NCBI GenBank assembly: GCA_938049325.1
Contig: CALICC010000010.1
Span: 1-9,490 of the forward strand
Direction: 5' to 3'
Source: an uncultured Ilumatobacter sp.
Lineage (GTDB): Bacteria > Actinomycetota > Acidimicrobiia > Acidimicrobiales > Ilumatobacteraceae
Length of the DNA stretch: 9,490 nucleotides
Of this stretch, positions 1-6,344 are shown piece by piece. The notes beneath the pieces are model-generated. The model was not told where the DNA came from and searched no databases. It saw only the letters and a program-made list of their open reading frames with translations. Each line of letters begins with the position of its first letter. Positions within the stretch are counted from its first letter, which is position 1. The translations under genes were made by a program, and so were the position numbers.

Positions 1-247
1 GGAATCTCAATGACCACTTGCCGGGCGCAAATCGCACGAACACCGAACCCTTCAGACAACCTCTGTCCGGTCGCTGAGAGCACCCACTGCGTTGGACGAA
101 GTTGGCGGTTGCCAGCGATCAGAATGTTCCAGTCGCCGCCCTCGCCGCTAGCGCATACCCGGCAATCTCGCGACGTGAGAGTGCTCGATATCGCTCGGCC
201 TAGCTATCCAGCGAGACCGTCTTCCCGTGCGCTGACTCCAACGATGC
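1..247. other. Left-edge region without a convincing gene
   Basis: No convincing gene is seen here. One minus-strand frame stays open for about 65 codons, from a TAG near base 200 to the window edge, but it has no good start codon or ribosome binding site. Its translation (containing DWNILIAGNRQL) matches no family I recognise. A plus-strand frame from base 10 is rich in Arg and Pro and continues antisense through the SDR gene, so it looks like a shadow. The right part carries one arm of a hairpin at the end of the SDR gene. Confidence 0.5.
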
Positions 248-259
248 TCAGAAGACGGT
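216..259 (-). terminator. Candidate hairpin terminator at the 3' end of the SDR gene
   Basis: ACCGTCTTC (216-224) and GAAGACGGT (251-259) form a perfect 9-bp inverted repeat with a 26-base loop. On the minus strand the first arm is the last codons of the SDR gene and the stop codon lies in the loop. The position suits a transcription end, but there is no T-run after the stem and the loop is long, so termination is an inference. Confidence 0.4.
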
Positions 260-1054
260 GTACCCGCCGTCGACGCAGATCTCTTGGCCGGTGTGGTACG
301 TCTGGCTTGGATCGGCGAGGAACGCACCCACGGCTCGGAACTCAGCTGGATCCGCCCACCGCCGAACCGGCGTGCGCTTCACCGTTGCGGTACGAAAGGC
401 GTCGTTCTCATAGCCGCCGGAGGCGAGGTCGGTGATCGTCCAGCCGGGGAGCAGTGAGTTCACGCGGATGCGATGCCGAGCGAGGCCGACGGCGAGGGCT
501 CGCACGAGGCCGTTCAGCGCGGTCTTCGCTGTCCCGTAGGCCTCGTTTCCAGCGGCGCCGTGAACAGCGGACGTGGATGACACCGCAACCAGGCTGCCGC
601 CCGTGCCCTGTTCGACCATCACCTTCGCGGCCTCGCGGAGCGTCAGAAACACGCCGTCGAGGTTGACGTCCATGACCTTGCGCCACTCGCTGAGCGACAA
701 GTCGAGGAAAGGCGTTCCCGTACCTCCACGTCCGGCATTCGCGAAGAGCCCGTCGAGGCGTCCGTGCTCGCTGACGGTGTGCGCGGTGGCTGCGATCACC
801 TGCTCCTCGTCGCTCACATCGCACGCAAACGCCGTGATCGTCGCGTCCGCGCCGGCGTTCGATGCGTGACGCTGCAGAGTGCCGACCGCGGCCTCGTTCT
901 TGTCGGTGTTGCGGCCCCACACCGACACCGAACCACCTGCTTGAACGATGCCTTCGGCCATACCGAGGCCGATCCCGCCGTTTCCGCCCGTGACGACGAA
1001 GGTGCGCCCGCGAAGATCGACGACGCCGTTCGTTTCGATGCTGGTTTCACTCAT
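248..1054 (-). CDS. SDR family NAD(P)-dependent oxidoreductase
   Basis: A 268-residue classical short-chain dehydrogenase/reductase, a soluble Rossmann-fold enzyme that oxidises alcohols or reduces ketones with NAD(H) or NADP(H). The glycine motif TGGNGGIG is at residues 22-29, the adenine-ring Asp at 79 (CDV), NAG at 106-108, and the catalytic set is Asn131, Ser160, Tyr173 and Lys177 (YGTAK). PGW at 203-205 and a C-terminal VDGGYTVF are typical of the FabG-like group. Length is normal. The usual cofactor-choosing region after beta-2 reads WGRNTDKN. An Arg soon after beta-2 often goes with NADP(H), but that call is weak. The gene is divergent from the folate gene, 87 bases apart, and has no operon partner in view, so the substrate cannot be told. 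Resemblance to gluconate 5-dehydrogenase or 3-oxoacyl-ACP reductase types is only general. Confidence 0.92.
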   Translation of the reverse strand: MSETSIETNGVVDLRGRTFVVTGGNGGIGLGMAEGIVQAGGSVSVWGRNTDKNEAAVGTLQRHASNAGADATITAFACDVSDEEQVIAATAHTVSEHGRLDGLFANAGRGGTGTPFLDLSLSEWRKVMDVNLDGVFLTLREAAKVMVEQGTGGSLVAVSSTSAVHGAAGNEAYGTAKTALNGLVRALAVGLARHRIRVNSLLPGWTITDLASGGYENDAFRTATVKRTPVRRWADPAEFRAVGAFLADPSQTYHTGQEICVDGGYTVF

Positions 1055-1141
1055 CGAAGGATGATTGCCGATGGGACCCCGGGACTTCGACTCCGCCGCT
1101 GCGCCGTGGGATCTGGGGCGACATCGGCCACAATGGTCCGG

Positions 1142-1993
1142 ATGGGCGACCGAATCGAAGTCAACGGCATTCGCGCGGTGACGATCGTCGGGGCGTTACC
1201 CCACGAGCGAGAGATCCCTCAGCCGCTGACGATCGATGTGTCGTTCGATGTCGACCTGCGCGACGCCGGGCGGTCCGACGAACTCGGCGACACCGTTCAC
1301 TACGGCCTCGTTGCCGATCGTGTGGTGGCGGTGGTGGAAGAATCGAAAGACATCCTGCTCGAACGGCTCGTCGCCCGCATCGCCGACGAGGTCCTCGCCT
1401 TCGACCGTGTCGAGGCGGTCGATGTGACCCTCACCAAGGTGCGTCCGCCGATCGCCGTCGACGCCGTCAACACCGCCGTGAAGATCCGTCGCACTCGGGC
1501 TGAGGCCGACATGCCCGCTCAGACCGTCCATCGGGCATACATCGCGTTGGGCTCCAACCTGGGTGACCGAGAGGCCTACCTGCGACTCGGGGTGCGCGGG
1601 CTCGGCCACGTGACGAAGCTCTCGAACGTGTACGAGACCGACCCGGTTGGTGGGCCCGACGACCAAGGTGCGTACTTGAACATGGTGGTCGAGATCGAAA
1701 CGTCGCTCGACCCGTTTGCGTTGTTGCGGCGCTGTCAGCGGATCGAAGCCGAAGCGATGCGCCAACGGGTGGTCCACTGGGGCCCCCGCACGCTCGATGT
1801 CGACATCGTGTTGTTCGACGACCTCGAGATGACGAGCGACGAGCTGACGATTCCGCATCCACGGTTCGCCGAACGGCGCTTCGTGCTCGCTCCTCTTGCC
1901 GACATCGCCTCGGATCGTTGCCCCGCCGATTGGGAGTCGAATCTCGCGCCGATGGGCGTTCGTCTGCACGGGCCGCTGTCACTCGACGACTGA
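1142..1993 (+). CDS. folBK: Bifunctional dihydroneopterin aldolase / HPPK (FolB-FolK fusion)
   Basis: A 283-residue fusion of two consecutive cytosolic folate enzymes. Residues 1-118 are dihydroneopterin aldolase, which cleaves 7,8-dihydroneopterin to 6-hydroxymethyl-dihydropterin and glycolaldehyde. GALPHEREIPQ includes Glu22, TVHYG has Tyr54, LLERL has Glu74, and the catalytic Lys is in KVRPPI (Lys99). Residues about 131-283 are HPPK, which pyrophosphorylates that product with ATP: ALGSNLGD (135-142), YETDPVGG, WGPRTLDVDI with the Mg-binding Asp219 and Asp221, and IPHPRFAERRFVLAPL. The join is short (about residues 119-130). An alternative in-frame ATG at 1133 would add three residues; neither start has a clear Shine-Dalgarno site. 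The frame is open further upstream, but that part is antisense to the SDR gene and has no family resemblance. The stop TGA overlaps the gpgS start. folB and folK are neighbours in many actinobacteria; here they are one protein. Confidence 0.95.
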   Translation: MGDRIEVNGIRAVTIVGALPHEREIPQPLTIDVSFDVDLRDAGRSDELGDTVHYGLVADRVVAVVEESKDILLERLVARIADEVLAFDRVEAVDVTLTKVRPPIAVDAVNTAVKIRRTRAEADMPAQTVHRAYIALGSNLGDREAYLRLGVRGLGHVTKLSNVYETDPVGGPDDQGAYLNMVVEIETSLDPFALLRRCQRIEAEAMRQRVVHWGPRTLDVDIVLFDDLEMTSDELTIPHPRFAERRFVLAPLADIASDRCPADWESNLAPMGVRLHGPLSLDD

Positions 1994-2895
1994 TGGGTCA
2001 CGTCAGAACGATCGAGGTCGCCGACCGACTCGACGCGGCCGCCATCGAGGCAATCGTGGCGGCGAAGGCAGGTCGCACCGTGTCGGTCTGTTTGCCATGT
2101 CGCGACGAAGCGGCCACGGTGGGTCCGCTGGTGAGTGTGATCCGGCGCGAACTGATCGACGCCACCGGCATCGTCGACGAGCTGATCGTGATCGATGATC
2201 GCAGCACCGATGACACCGCTCGGGTCGCGAGCCATGCCGGTGCGCGTGTGGTCGCGATCGGCGACGTTCACGATGCGCACGGCGAAGGTCATGGCAAGGG
2301 CAACGCGATGTGGGCAACACTGCTCGTCAGCTCAGGCGACTTCGTCGTGTGGTGCGACGGCGATGTGACGAGCTTCGAGCCCGACTGGGTGCTGAAACTG
2401 GTCGCGCCACTGCTCGAAGACGACTCGCTGGCGTTGATCAAAGCCCTGTATCACCGGCCGACGAAGTACGGCGGCGGGGGTCGCACCACCGAGTTGGTGG
2501 CTCGCCCGCTGATGTCGCGGTACTTTCCGGATCTCACAGGTCTCGCGCAGCCACTGTCGGGAGAGTACGCCGGGCGCCGGTCGGTGCTCGAACAACTCAG
2601 GTTCATGCAGGGCTGGGGTGTGGAGATGGGATTGCTCATCGATATCGCCAACGCGCATGGTGCCGACTCCATCGGGCAAGTCGATCTCGGCAATCGTCTC
2701 CATCGGCACCGCTCGCTGCAGTCGCTGTCGGTTCAGGCGGCCGAAGTGATGGCCACCATGCTCGATCGAGCCGGGGTTCCACCGGTCGACGGCGAAGCGG
2801 AACAGGTGCTGCAACGCGCCGACGGCTCGGCCGTGCCGTTGAACCTCGCGTCGCGACCGTCGCTGACCTCGTTGGGGCTCGGCTCGCCCACATGA
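1993..2895 (+). CDS. gpgS: Glucosyl-3-phosphoglycerate synthase (GT81 family)
   Basis: A 300-residue GT-A fold glycosyltransferase that moves glucose from an NDP-sugar, usually UDP-glucose, to D-3-phosphoglycerate. VSVCLPCRDEAATVG (30-44) and ELIVIDDRSTDDT (63-75) form the nucleotide-sugar side. The GKGNAMW motif is at 101-107, the metal-binding Asp-Gly-Asp at 122-124, and the acceptor loop GGGRTTELVARPLM at 160-173, which closely follows the mycobacterial GGGRVTELVARPLL. QPLSGEYAGRR (186-196), GWGVEMGLLID and the C-terminal NRLHRHR, whose His237 matches the metal-binding His of the family, complete the pattern. The ATG at 1993 shares one base with the preceding TGA (TGATG), so translation is probably coupled to folBK. 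The stop overlaps the next gene's ATG. The product is the phosphorylated precursor of glucosylglycerate, a compatible solute and, in mycobacteria, the primer of methylglucose lipopolysaccharides. Mannosyl-3-phosphoglycerate synthase is less likely given the GT81-type motifs. Confidence 0.93.
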   Translation: MGHVRTIEVADRLDAAAIEAIVAAKAGRTVSVCLPCRDEAATVGPLVSVIRRELIDATGIVDELIVIDDRSTDDTARVASHAGARVVAIGDVHDAHGEGHGKGNAMWATLLVSSGDFVVWCDGDVTSFEPDWVLKLVAPLLEDDSLALIKALYHRPTKYGGGGRTTELVARPLMSRYFPDLTGLAQPLSGEYAGRRSVLEQLRFMQGWGVEMGLLIDIANAHGADSIGQVDLGNRLHRHRSLQSLSVQAAEVMATMLDRAGVPPVDGEAEQVLQRADGSAVPLNLASRPSLTSLGLGSPT

Positions 2896-3512
2896 GTACC
2901 CCGATGCTGATCATTCGTCACGGCGAGTCGACCTGGAACGCTGTCCGGCGCTGGCAAGGTCAGGCCGACCCGCCGTTGACCGAACGCGGTGAAGGTCAAG
3001 CTCGCCGCGCCGGCGACGCTGCGCAAGCTCACGGGCCCTTCGACTTCGTGGCGACGTCGACGCTGCAGCGGGCGCGGCGCACTGGTGAGTTGATCGCTCA
3101 GGGTCTCGGCATCGAGATGCTCGACGGCGAAGATGGTCTGTCGGAGCGGTCGGCCGGCGAGTGGGAAGGGTTGACGCGATCTGAGATCGAAGAGCGGTTT
3201 CCCGGTTACCTCGAGAACGACCAGCGCCCGCCCGGTTACGAACCCGACGAGTCGATCATCGAGCGCTCGTCAGCAGCGTTGCGCGACCTCGCGGCGACGC
3301 ATGCCGGATCACGGTTGCTCGTCGTATCGCACGGCGGGATCATCCACGCGCTCGAACGGGCTCATGCCGACACGGGGAAGTGGGAGCGGCTCGACAACCT
3401 CACCGGGCGCTGGTTCAACGTCGGCGACACGGCGATCGAACCGACAGGCAAACGCATTGCGCTGGTCAGCGACGGCGGGCCGCCCGCTCCGCCCGACCGC
3501 AGCTACGCCTGA
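2892..3512 (+). CDS. Histidine phosphatase superfamily protein, probable glucosyl-3-phosphoglycerate phosphatase
   Basis: A 206-residue branch-1 histidine phosphatase with the full catalytic set: RHGES at residues 9-13 with nucleophile His10, Arg60 in LQRARRT, Glu85 in LSERSAGEWEG, and His147 in SHGG. The length is usual for cofactor-independent phosphatases of the GpgP, CobC and PhoE type. Its ATG overlaps the gpgS stop in an ATGA, which argues for co-translation with gpgS and for removal of the phosphate from glucosyl-3-phosphoglycerate to give glucosylglycerate. In Mycobacterium tuberculosis that enzyme (GpgP) also belongs to this superfamily, but it lies away from gpgS. The family is promiscuous, so the substrate rests on context. 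The proline-rich C-terminal tail (GGPPAPPDRSYA) is probably disordered. The gene ends inside a hairpin shared with the convergent folP-like gene. Confidence 0.85.
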   Translation: MSTPMLIIRHGESTWNAVRRWQGQADPPLTERGEGQARRAGDAAQAHGPFDFVATSTLQRARRTGELIAQGLGIEMLDGEDGLSERSAGEWEGLTRSEIEERFPGYLENDQRPPGYEPDESIIERSSAALRDLAATHAGSRLLVVSHGGIIHALERAHADTGKWERLDNLTGRWFNVGDTAIEPTGKRIALVSDGGPPAPPDRSYA

Positions 3513-3542
3513 CGCATTCGGCGAAGCCCGAGTCCGCGTCAG
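3509..3542. terminator. Hairpin across two convergent stop codons, candidate bidirectional terminator
   Basis: CTGACGC (3509-3515) pairs with GCGTCAG (3536-3542). Inside it, ATTCGG (3516-3521) pairs with CCGAGT (3528-3533) with one G-T wobble, leaving a two-base CC bulge and a six-base loop. The TGA of the phosphatase (3510-3512) and the TGA of the minus-strand folP-like gene (3541-3539) both lie in the outer stem. There is no T-run on either side, so it is not a standard intrinsic terminator, but the position between converging operons fits a shared transcription barrier. Confidence 0.6.
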
Positions 3543-4285
3543 ACGCCGTGGCGTGCTTGGAAGCGACGAATTTTCGCCGGGTAGTGTGCCCGGCCGTACT
3601 CGGGCCGTTGCTGCACGACGATGTCGAGCAGTTCGTCGTGCTGATCGGTTTCCTTCCACGGCAATGCGATGTAGATCGGGAGATCGAAGCGCCGGAGCTC
3701 ATCGAGGCTTGAGTAGACGATCTTCTGGTATTCGAACCGCTGCTGCCATTCCCAGTTCGGGGGAGCGAAGCCCGTTCCCGGATCGAGAATGCAGCGCGAG
3801 CGTCGCCCGAAGCGATCGGCGTCCGCGAGGCGAGCTTCGAAGAAGTCGATCATCACCTGCACCGGGTCGGACGTGACGAAGTCCATCTCGCGTGGGTTGG
3901 GGCCCGACAGGAACGGAACGACGATCGGTACGTCGTAGTCCGCGGCCACCTGCCACATCTCGTCGCTCTGCATGCCGTCGGCCGCGTTGATGACCGTGGC
4001 GCCAGCTTCAAGTGAACGCCTGACGACTTCTGGTCGCCACGAGTCGATCGACACGTCGATGCCGAGTGCCGCCAAGGCGGGGATGAGGTGCTCAACGCGT
4101 GCCCATTCGTCGGTCCAGTCGACGATGTCGGCGAAGTCGGTGGAACCTTGCCCGCCGAGATCGACTGCGTCGGCCCCGTCGGCAAGGAGCTGGCGGGCGC
4201 GAGCTACCGCTTCATCCGGCGTGGTGGCGATCGAATCGAGAGCGAGCGAGTCGGGGCTGGCGTTGACAACGCCGTAGATGATCAC
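3539..4285 (-). CDS. Divergent dihydropteroate synthase-like (pterin-binding) protein
   Basis: A 248-residue TIM-barrel protein related to dihydropteroate synthase (FolP), which joins p-aminobenzoate to 6-hydroxymethyl-dihydropterin diphosphate. Pterin-pocket positions are largely kept: Asn8 (VVNASPDS), Asp42 (VDLGG), Asp81 (SIDSWRPEV), Asn100 (VINA) and Asp168 (LDPGTGF). The rest departs from working FolP. Loop 1 reads SPDSLALDS instead of TPDSFSDGG, loop 2 reads GGQGSTDFAD without the STRPG arginine, and the SRKS signature is replaced by LPWKET, where Lys211 may match the catalytic Lys. The C-terminal RVHD is at best RAHYP. It is also shorter than usual FolP (about 270-280). The start is GTG with no clear ribosome site. 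Mycobacterial FolP2, next to gpgS, is also a FolP relative reported to lack synthase activity, so a non-folate role is possible here. It lies 54 bases after the small lipoprotein gene on the same strand. Confidence 0.85.
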   Translation of the reverse strand: MIIYGVVNASPDSLALDSIATTPDEAVARARQLLADGADAVDLGGQGSTDFADIVDWTDEWARVEHLIPALAALGIDVSIDSWRPEVVRRSLEAGATVINAADGMQSDEMWQVAADYDVPIVVPFLSGPNPREMDFVTSDPVQVMIDFFEARLADADRFGRRSRCILDPGTGFAPPNWEWQQRFEYQKIVYSSLDELRRFDLPIYIALPWKETDQHDELLDIVVQQRPEYGRAHYPAKIRRFQARHGV

Positions 4286-4339
4286 GATTTGACGGTACCG
4301 TGGCGGCCGGCTCAGGTCATAGCGAGTGTGAGGTGAGCG

Positions 4340-4507
4340 TCATCGGGGTCGCAGCGGTTCGTTGGACCGGTCTGCGCGTGCTGGCGACTCGACGGGAGCG
4401 GTCGCGGTGACGCGGCGTTCGTGCTCGGGTGAGGGGTCGTTGATCGCGCATCCGGTCGCCCCGAACACGATTGCCGCAGCGAGTGTCAGGAGTCGCACGG
4501 CGCTCAC
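4340..4507 (-). CDS. Small predicted lipoprotein, 55 residues
   Basis: A short gene with a GTG start whose first bases overlap the stop of the membrane-protein gene (GTGA at 4507-4504), a standard arrangement for translational coupling. The product begins MSAVRLLTLAAAIVFGATGC: a short basic start, a hydrophobic run and a lipobox-like ATGC with Cys20 as the lipidation site. The remaining 35 residues are polar and proline-rich (INDPSPEHERR to the C-terminus EPLRPR) with no domain. It is probably anchored to the outer face of the cytoplasmic membrane and may work with the membrane protein. I recognise no family. Small size and low complexity leave some doubt, but overlap and lipobox together make a real gene likely. 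Confidence 0.68.
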   Translation of the reverse strand: MSAVRLLTLAAAIVFGATGCAINDPSPEHERRVTATAPVESPARADRSNEPLRPR

Positions 4508-6234
4508 AGCGACACCTGGCGAATCTGTTCGCGATTGCGAGTGAAGTCGTCAAAGGTCGACATTGCCTTCCAAGCTGCGACGCTTGCTGCCACGAAGAAC
4601 GCCGCATCTACGACGCCGAGGGCGACGAACGCAGCCGCGTAAGCGTCGCCATCGAGTGCTTCCAGCGGACGCGATGCGTACCCGAGCATCCAGTGAAAGA
4701 ACAGCGTCCAACCCCACGTCGCATTGAAGTTCCGCGGGCCACCGAGTCCCTCGAGCGTGCGGGCGAGAAGGCGAAACGACGCGAACCAACACATCTGGTT
4801 CACGATGAGGCCGAGCACACCGAACACCCACAGAAATTCGCCACCGATCAGGAGACCGCACGCAACGATCGCCGGGCCGACGGAGAACAACGTTGCCATC
4901 CCCAGCGGGTGTGGGGCCATGATCGTGCTGCGCCTCGCGTTCCAGGCTGCTGCCATGCTCCACAGGCCCTGAAGGATCTGCATGACCACGGTCGCTCCGA
5001 TGAAGGCGATGAGCACGCCGACCAGTTCTGGAGGGATGTCGTCGAAGCTCTCGACGGGGCTTGCGCCAAAGGCGTCGCGAATCGACCACACGATGTAGGC
5101 GCCCCACAGGGCAGCAGCGGCAACACCGACGTAGCCGACGATCACGAGGAGCCGCAGCTCCATAGTCGGGATCAATCGTCGGCGCGTCACCTCGGTGGGA
5201 GCGCCGGAAGGGCTGATATTCGCCAGGAGATCAGTCAGAGCTGCGTCAGAGACCGCGAACGAGTCGTCCCACCACGCGATGGCCACCCGCTCGGTCTTCT
5301 TCATTGCGAGCAGAGCGAAGACGAAGTGCGTCATCAAGATGACGGCTCCCCAACCTGCCAGGTTGGCCAAGCGGTCGCGCTGAGGTTCCAGCGAGACGAG
5401 GCCGTAGGTTCCGACGCCGATGAACATCACATCGGATGCTGCGATGATCAGGCCCCAGGTGGCGTACCCCTTCCCGGAGCTCTTGGCGACGCGCCGGACT
5501 TGGTCGCCCAGCACGCTGAGCTGCGCGGCGCGCAGCACCCCGAGGACCAAGTACAGCGCGGGCAGGCCGAGGATCAGGCCGCGGTCGGCGAGATGGAACG
5601 ACACGGGAGCGGCGATCAGCGGTGCTGCGATCCACACCCATGACCACAGCGGACCGACCGAGGTCCGTCGGCGGAGAACGTCGACGCTCGAGCGCCGACG
5701 TTGAACCCACGATGCGAATGCGACGTGAGAGCTCAAGGCGAGCGCGGCGGTTGCGAGGCAGAGGAGGCGAAGTGAGGCTTGATCGGTCTCGTCGTTGTCC
5801 CGGATCCCCCAGGCGAAGGCCGTCCAGGCTGCGACGATCGTCCCCGCAATGAGAGCGAGGCACAAGAAGCGGAGCGCGGAATCGTAGGTCGGTCGCTCGC
5901 AGTGGGCAGCGGTTGGCTCGGGTTCGACAGCTTGTGGGGAAACGTCGGCGATGGCTGCGGCCATCGCAGCTCGGTCCGGCATGTGCGCGACGTTGCCACC
6001 TGGCAGTGCAGGTGCGCCGGCCACCCCCGCCGTCACTTCAGCGGGCTGGGTGGGGAGAACCGGGTTGGGGTGATGTGGTGTCGCGGGTGGTGGAGCGACT
6101 GGTGTCGCGGACGGTGTCGCGGATGGTTGAGGTGGAGTGACTGCAGGCGGAGGCAATGTGGGGATCGGGGCCGACTGAACGGGAGGAGGTGGCGGCGGCG
6201 GATCGGGGAACGGCCGTGCTTGAGTTGCGTCCAC
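4504..6234 (-). CDS. Proline-tailed 12-TM membrane protein with internal duplication, function unknown
   Basis: A 576-residue integral membrane protein. Residues 8-62 are a Pro/Ala/Thr-rich, probably disordered tail starting with a run of seven prolines, and a polar link follows to about 118. Hydrophobic segments lie near 121-143, 154-176, 195-214, 220-240, 257-280 and 291-311, then 359-382, 404-430, 445-465, 466-488, 505-521 and 531-555. The halves resemble each other: WGIRD (142-146) and WSIRD (383-387), WVQRR (176-180) and WNARR (431-435), YATWG (257-261) and NATWG (504-508) come in the same order. This suggests an ancestral six-helix unit was duplicated. Topology and proline tail recall actinobacterial DUF4328-type proteins, but I cannot confirm that family. 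There are no transporter or enzyme motifs. The start is a GTG three codons after an in-frame TGA, so a longer form is excluded. It is divergent from the acyl-CoA dehydrogenase and coupled to the small lipoprotein downstream. Confidence 0.88.
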   Translation of the reverse strand: MDATQARPFPDPPPPPPPVQSAPIPTLPPPAVTPPQPSATPSATPVAPPPATPHHPNPVLPTQPAEVTAGVAGAPALPGGNVAHMPDRAAMAAAIADVSPQAVEPEPTAAHCERPTYDSALRFLCLALIAGTIVAAWTAFAWGIRDNDETDQASLRLLCLATAALALSSHVAFASWVQRRRSSVDVLRRRTSVGPLWSWVWIAAPLIAAPVSFHLADRGLILGLPALYLVLGVLRAAQLSVLGDQVRRVAKSSGKGYATWGLIIAASDVMFIGVGTYGLVSLEPQRDRLANLAGWGAVILMTHFVFALLAMKKTERVAIAWWDDSFAVSDAALTDLLANISPSGAPTEVTRRRLIPTMELRLLVIVGYVGVAAAALWGAYIVWSIRDAFGASPVESFDDIPPELVGVLIAFIGATVVMQILQGLWSMAAAWNARRSTIMAPHPLGMATLFSVGPAIVACGLLIGGEFLWVFGVLGLIVNQMCWFASFRLLARTLEGLGGPRNFNATWGWTLFFHWMLGYASRPLEALDGDAYAAAFVALGVVDAAFFVAASVAAWKAMSTFDDFTRNREQIRQVSL

Positions 6235-6255
6235 TCTGCTTCATCGACCTGGCTA

Positions 6256-6297
6256 GACGATTTCTTGAGACTTTGCATAAATCGTCAGGGGTGACGA
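6256..6297. promoter_or_regulatory. Inverted-repeat cluster in a divergent promoter region, candidate operator
   Basis: The 110 bases between the membrane-protein start (6234) and the acyl-CoA dehydrogenase start (6345) contain GACGATTT (6256-6263) and its exact reverse complement AAATCGTC (6279-6286), separated by 15 bases. The second arm also belongs to TCGTCA-GGGG-TGACGA (6282-6297), another perfect inverted repeat with 6-base arms. A TCGTC/GACGA core is therefore present three times in 42 bases. This suits a dimeric repressor of either or both genes. No regulator gene lies in the window, and I see no reliable -35/-10 pair. Confidence 0.5.
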
Positions 6298-6344
6298 CAT
6301 TTTGCAGTTGCACGTCGGCGTGGATCAGCGGGCAAGCTGCACTC

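Noticed and set aside
764..1132. Long 5' extension of the FolB-FolK frame
   Set aside because: It runs antisense through the SDR gene and shows no family similarity; FolB similarity starts at the ATG near 1142.
2310..2891. 5' extension of the phosphatase frame through gpgS
   Set aside because: It lies within the gpgS coding region in another frame and is Arg-rich; the phosphatase begins at its RHGES domain with the ATG at 2892.
4471..5643. 390-codon plus-strand open frame inside the membrane-protein gene
   Set aside because: It is antisense to a 12-TM protein; the hydrophilic Asp/Arg/His/Gln-rich translation shows no domain and is typical of the complement of hydrophobic codons.
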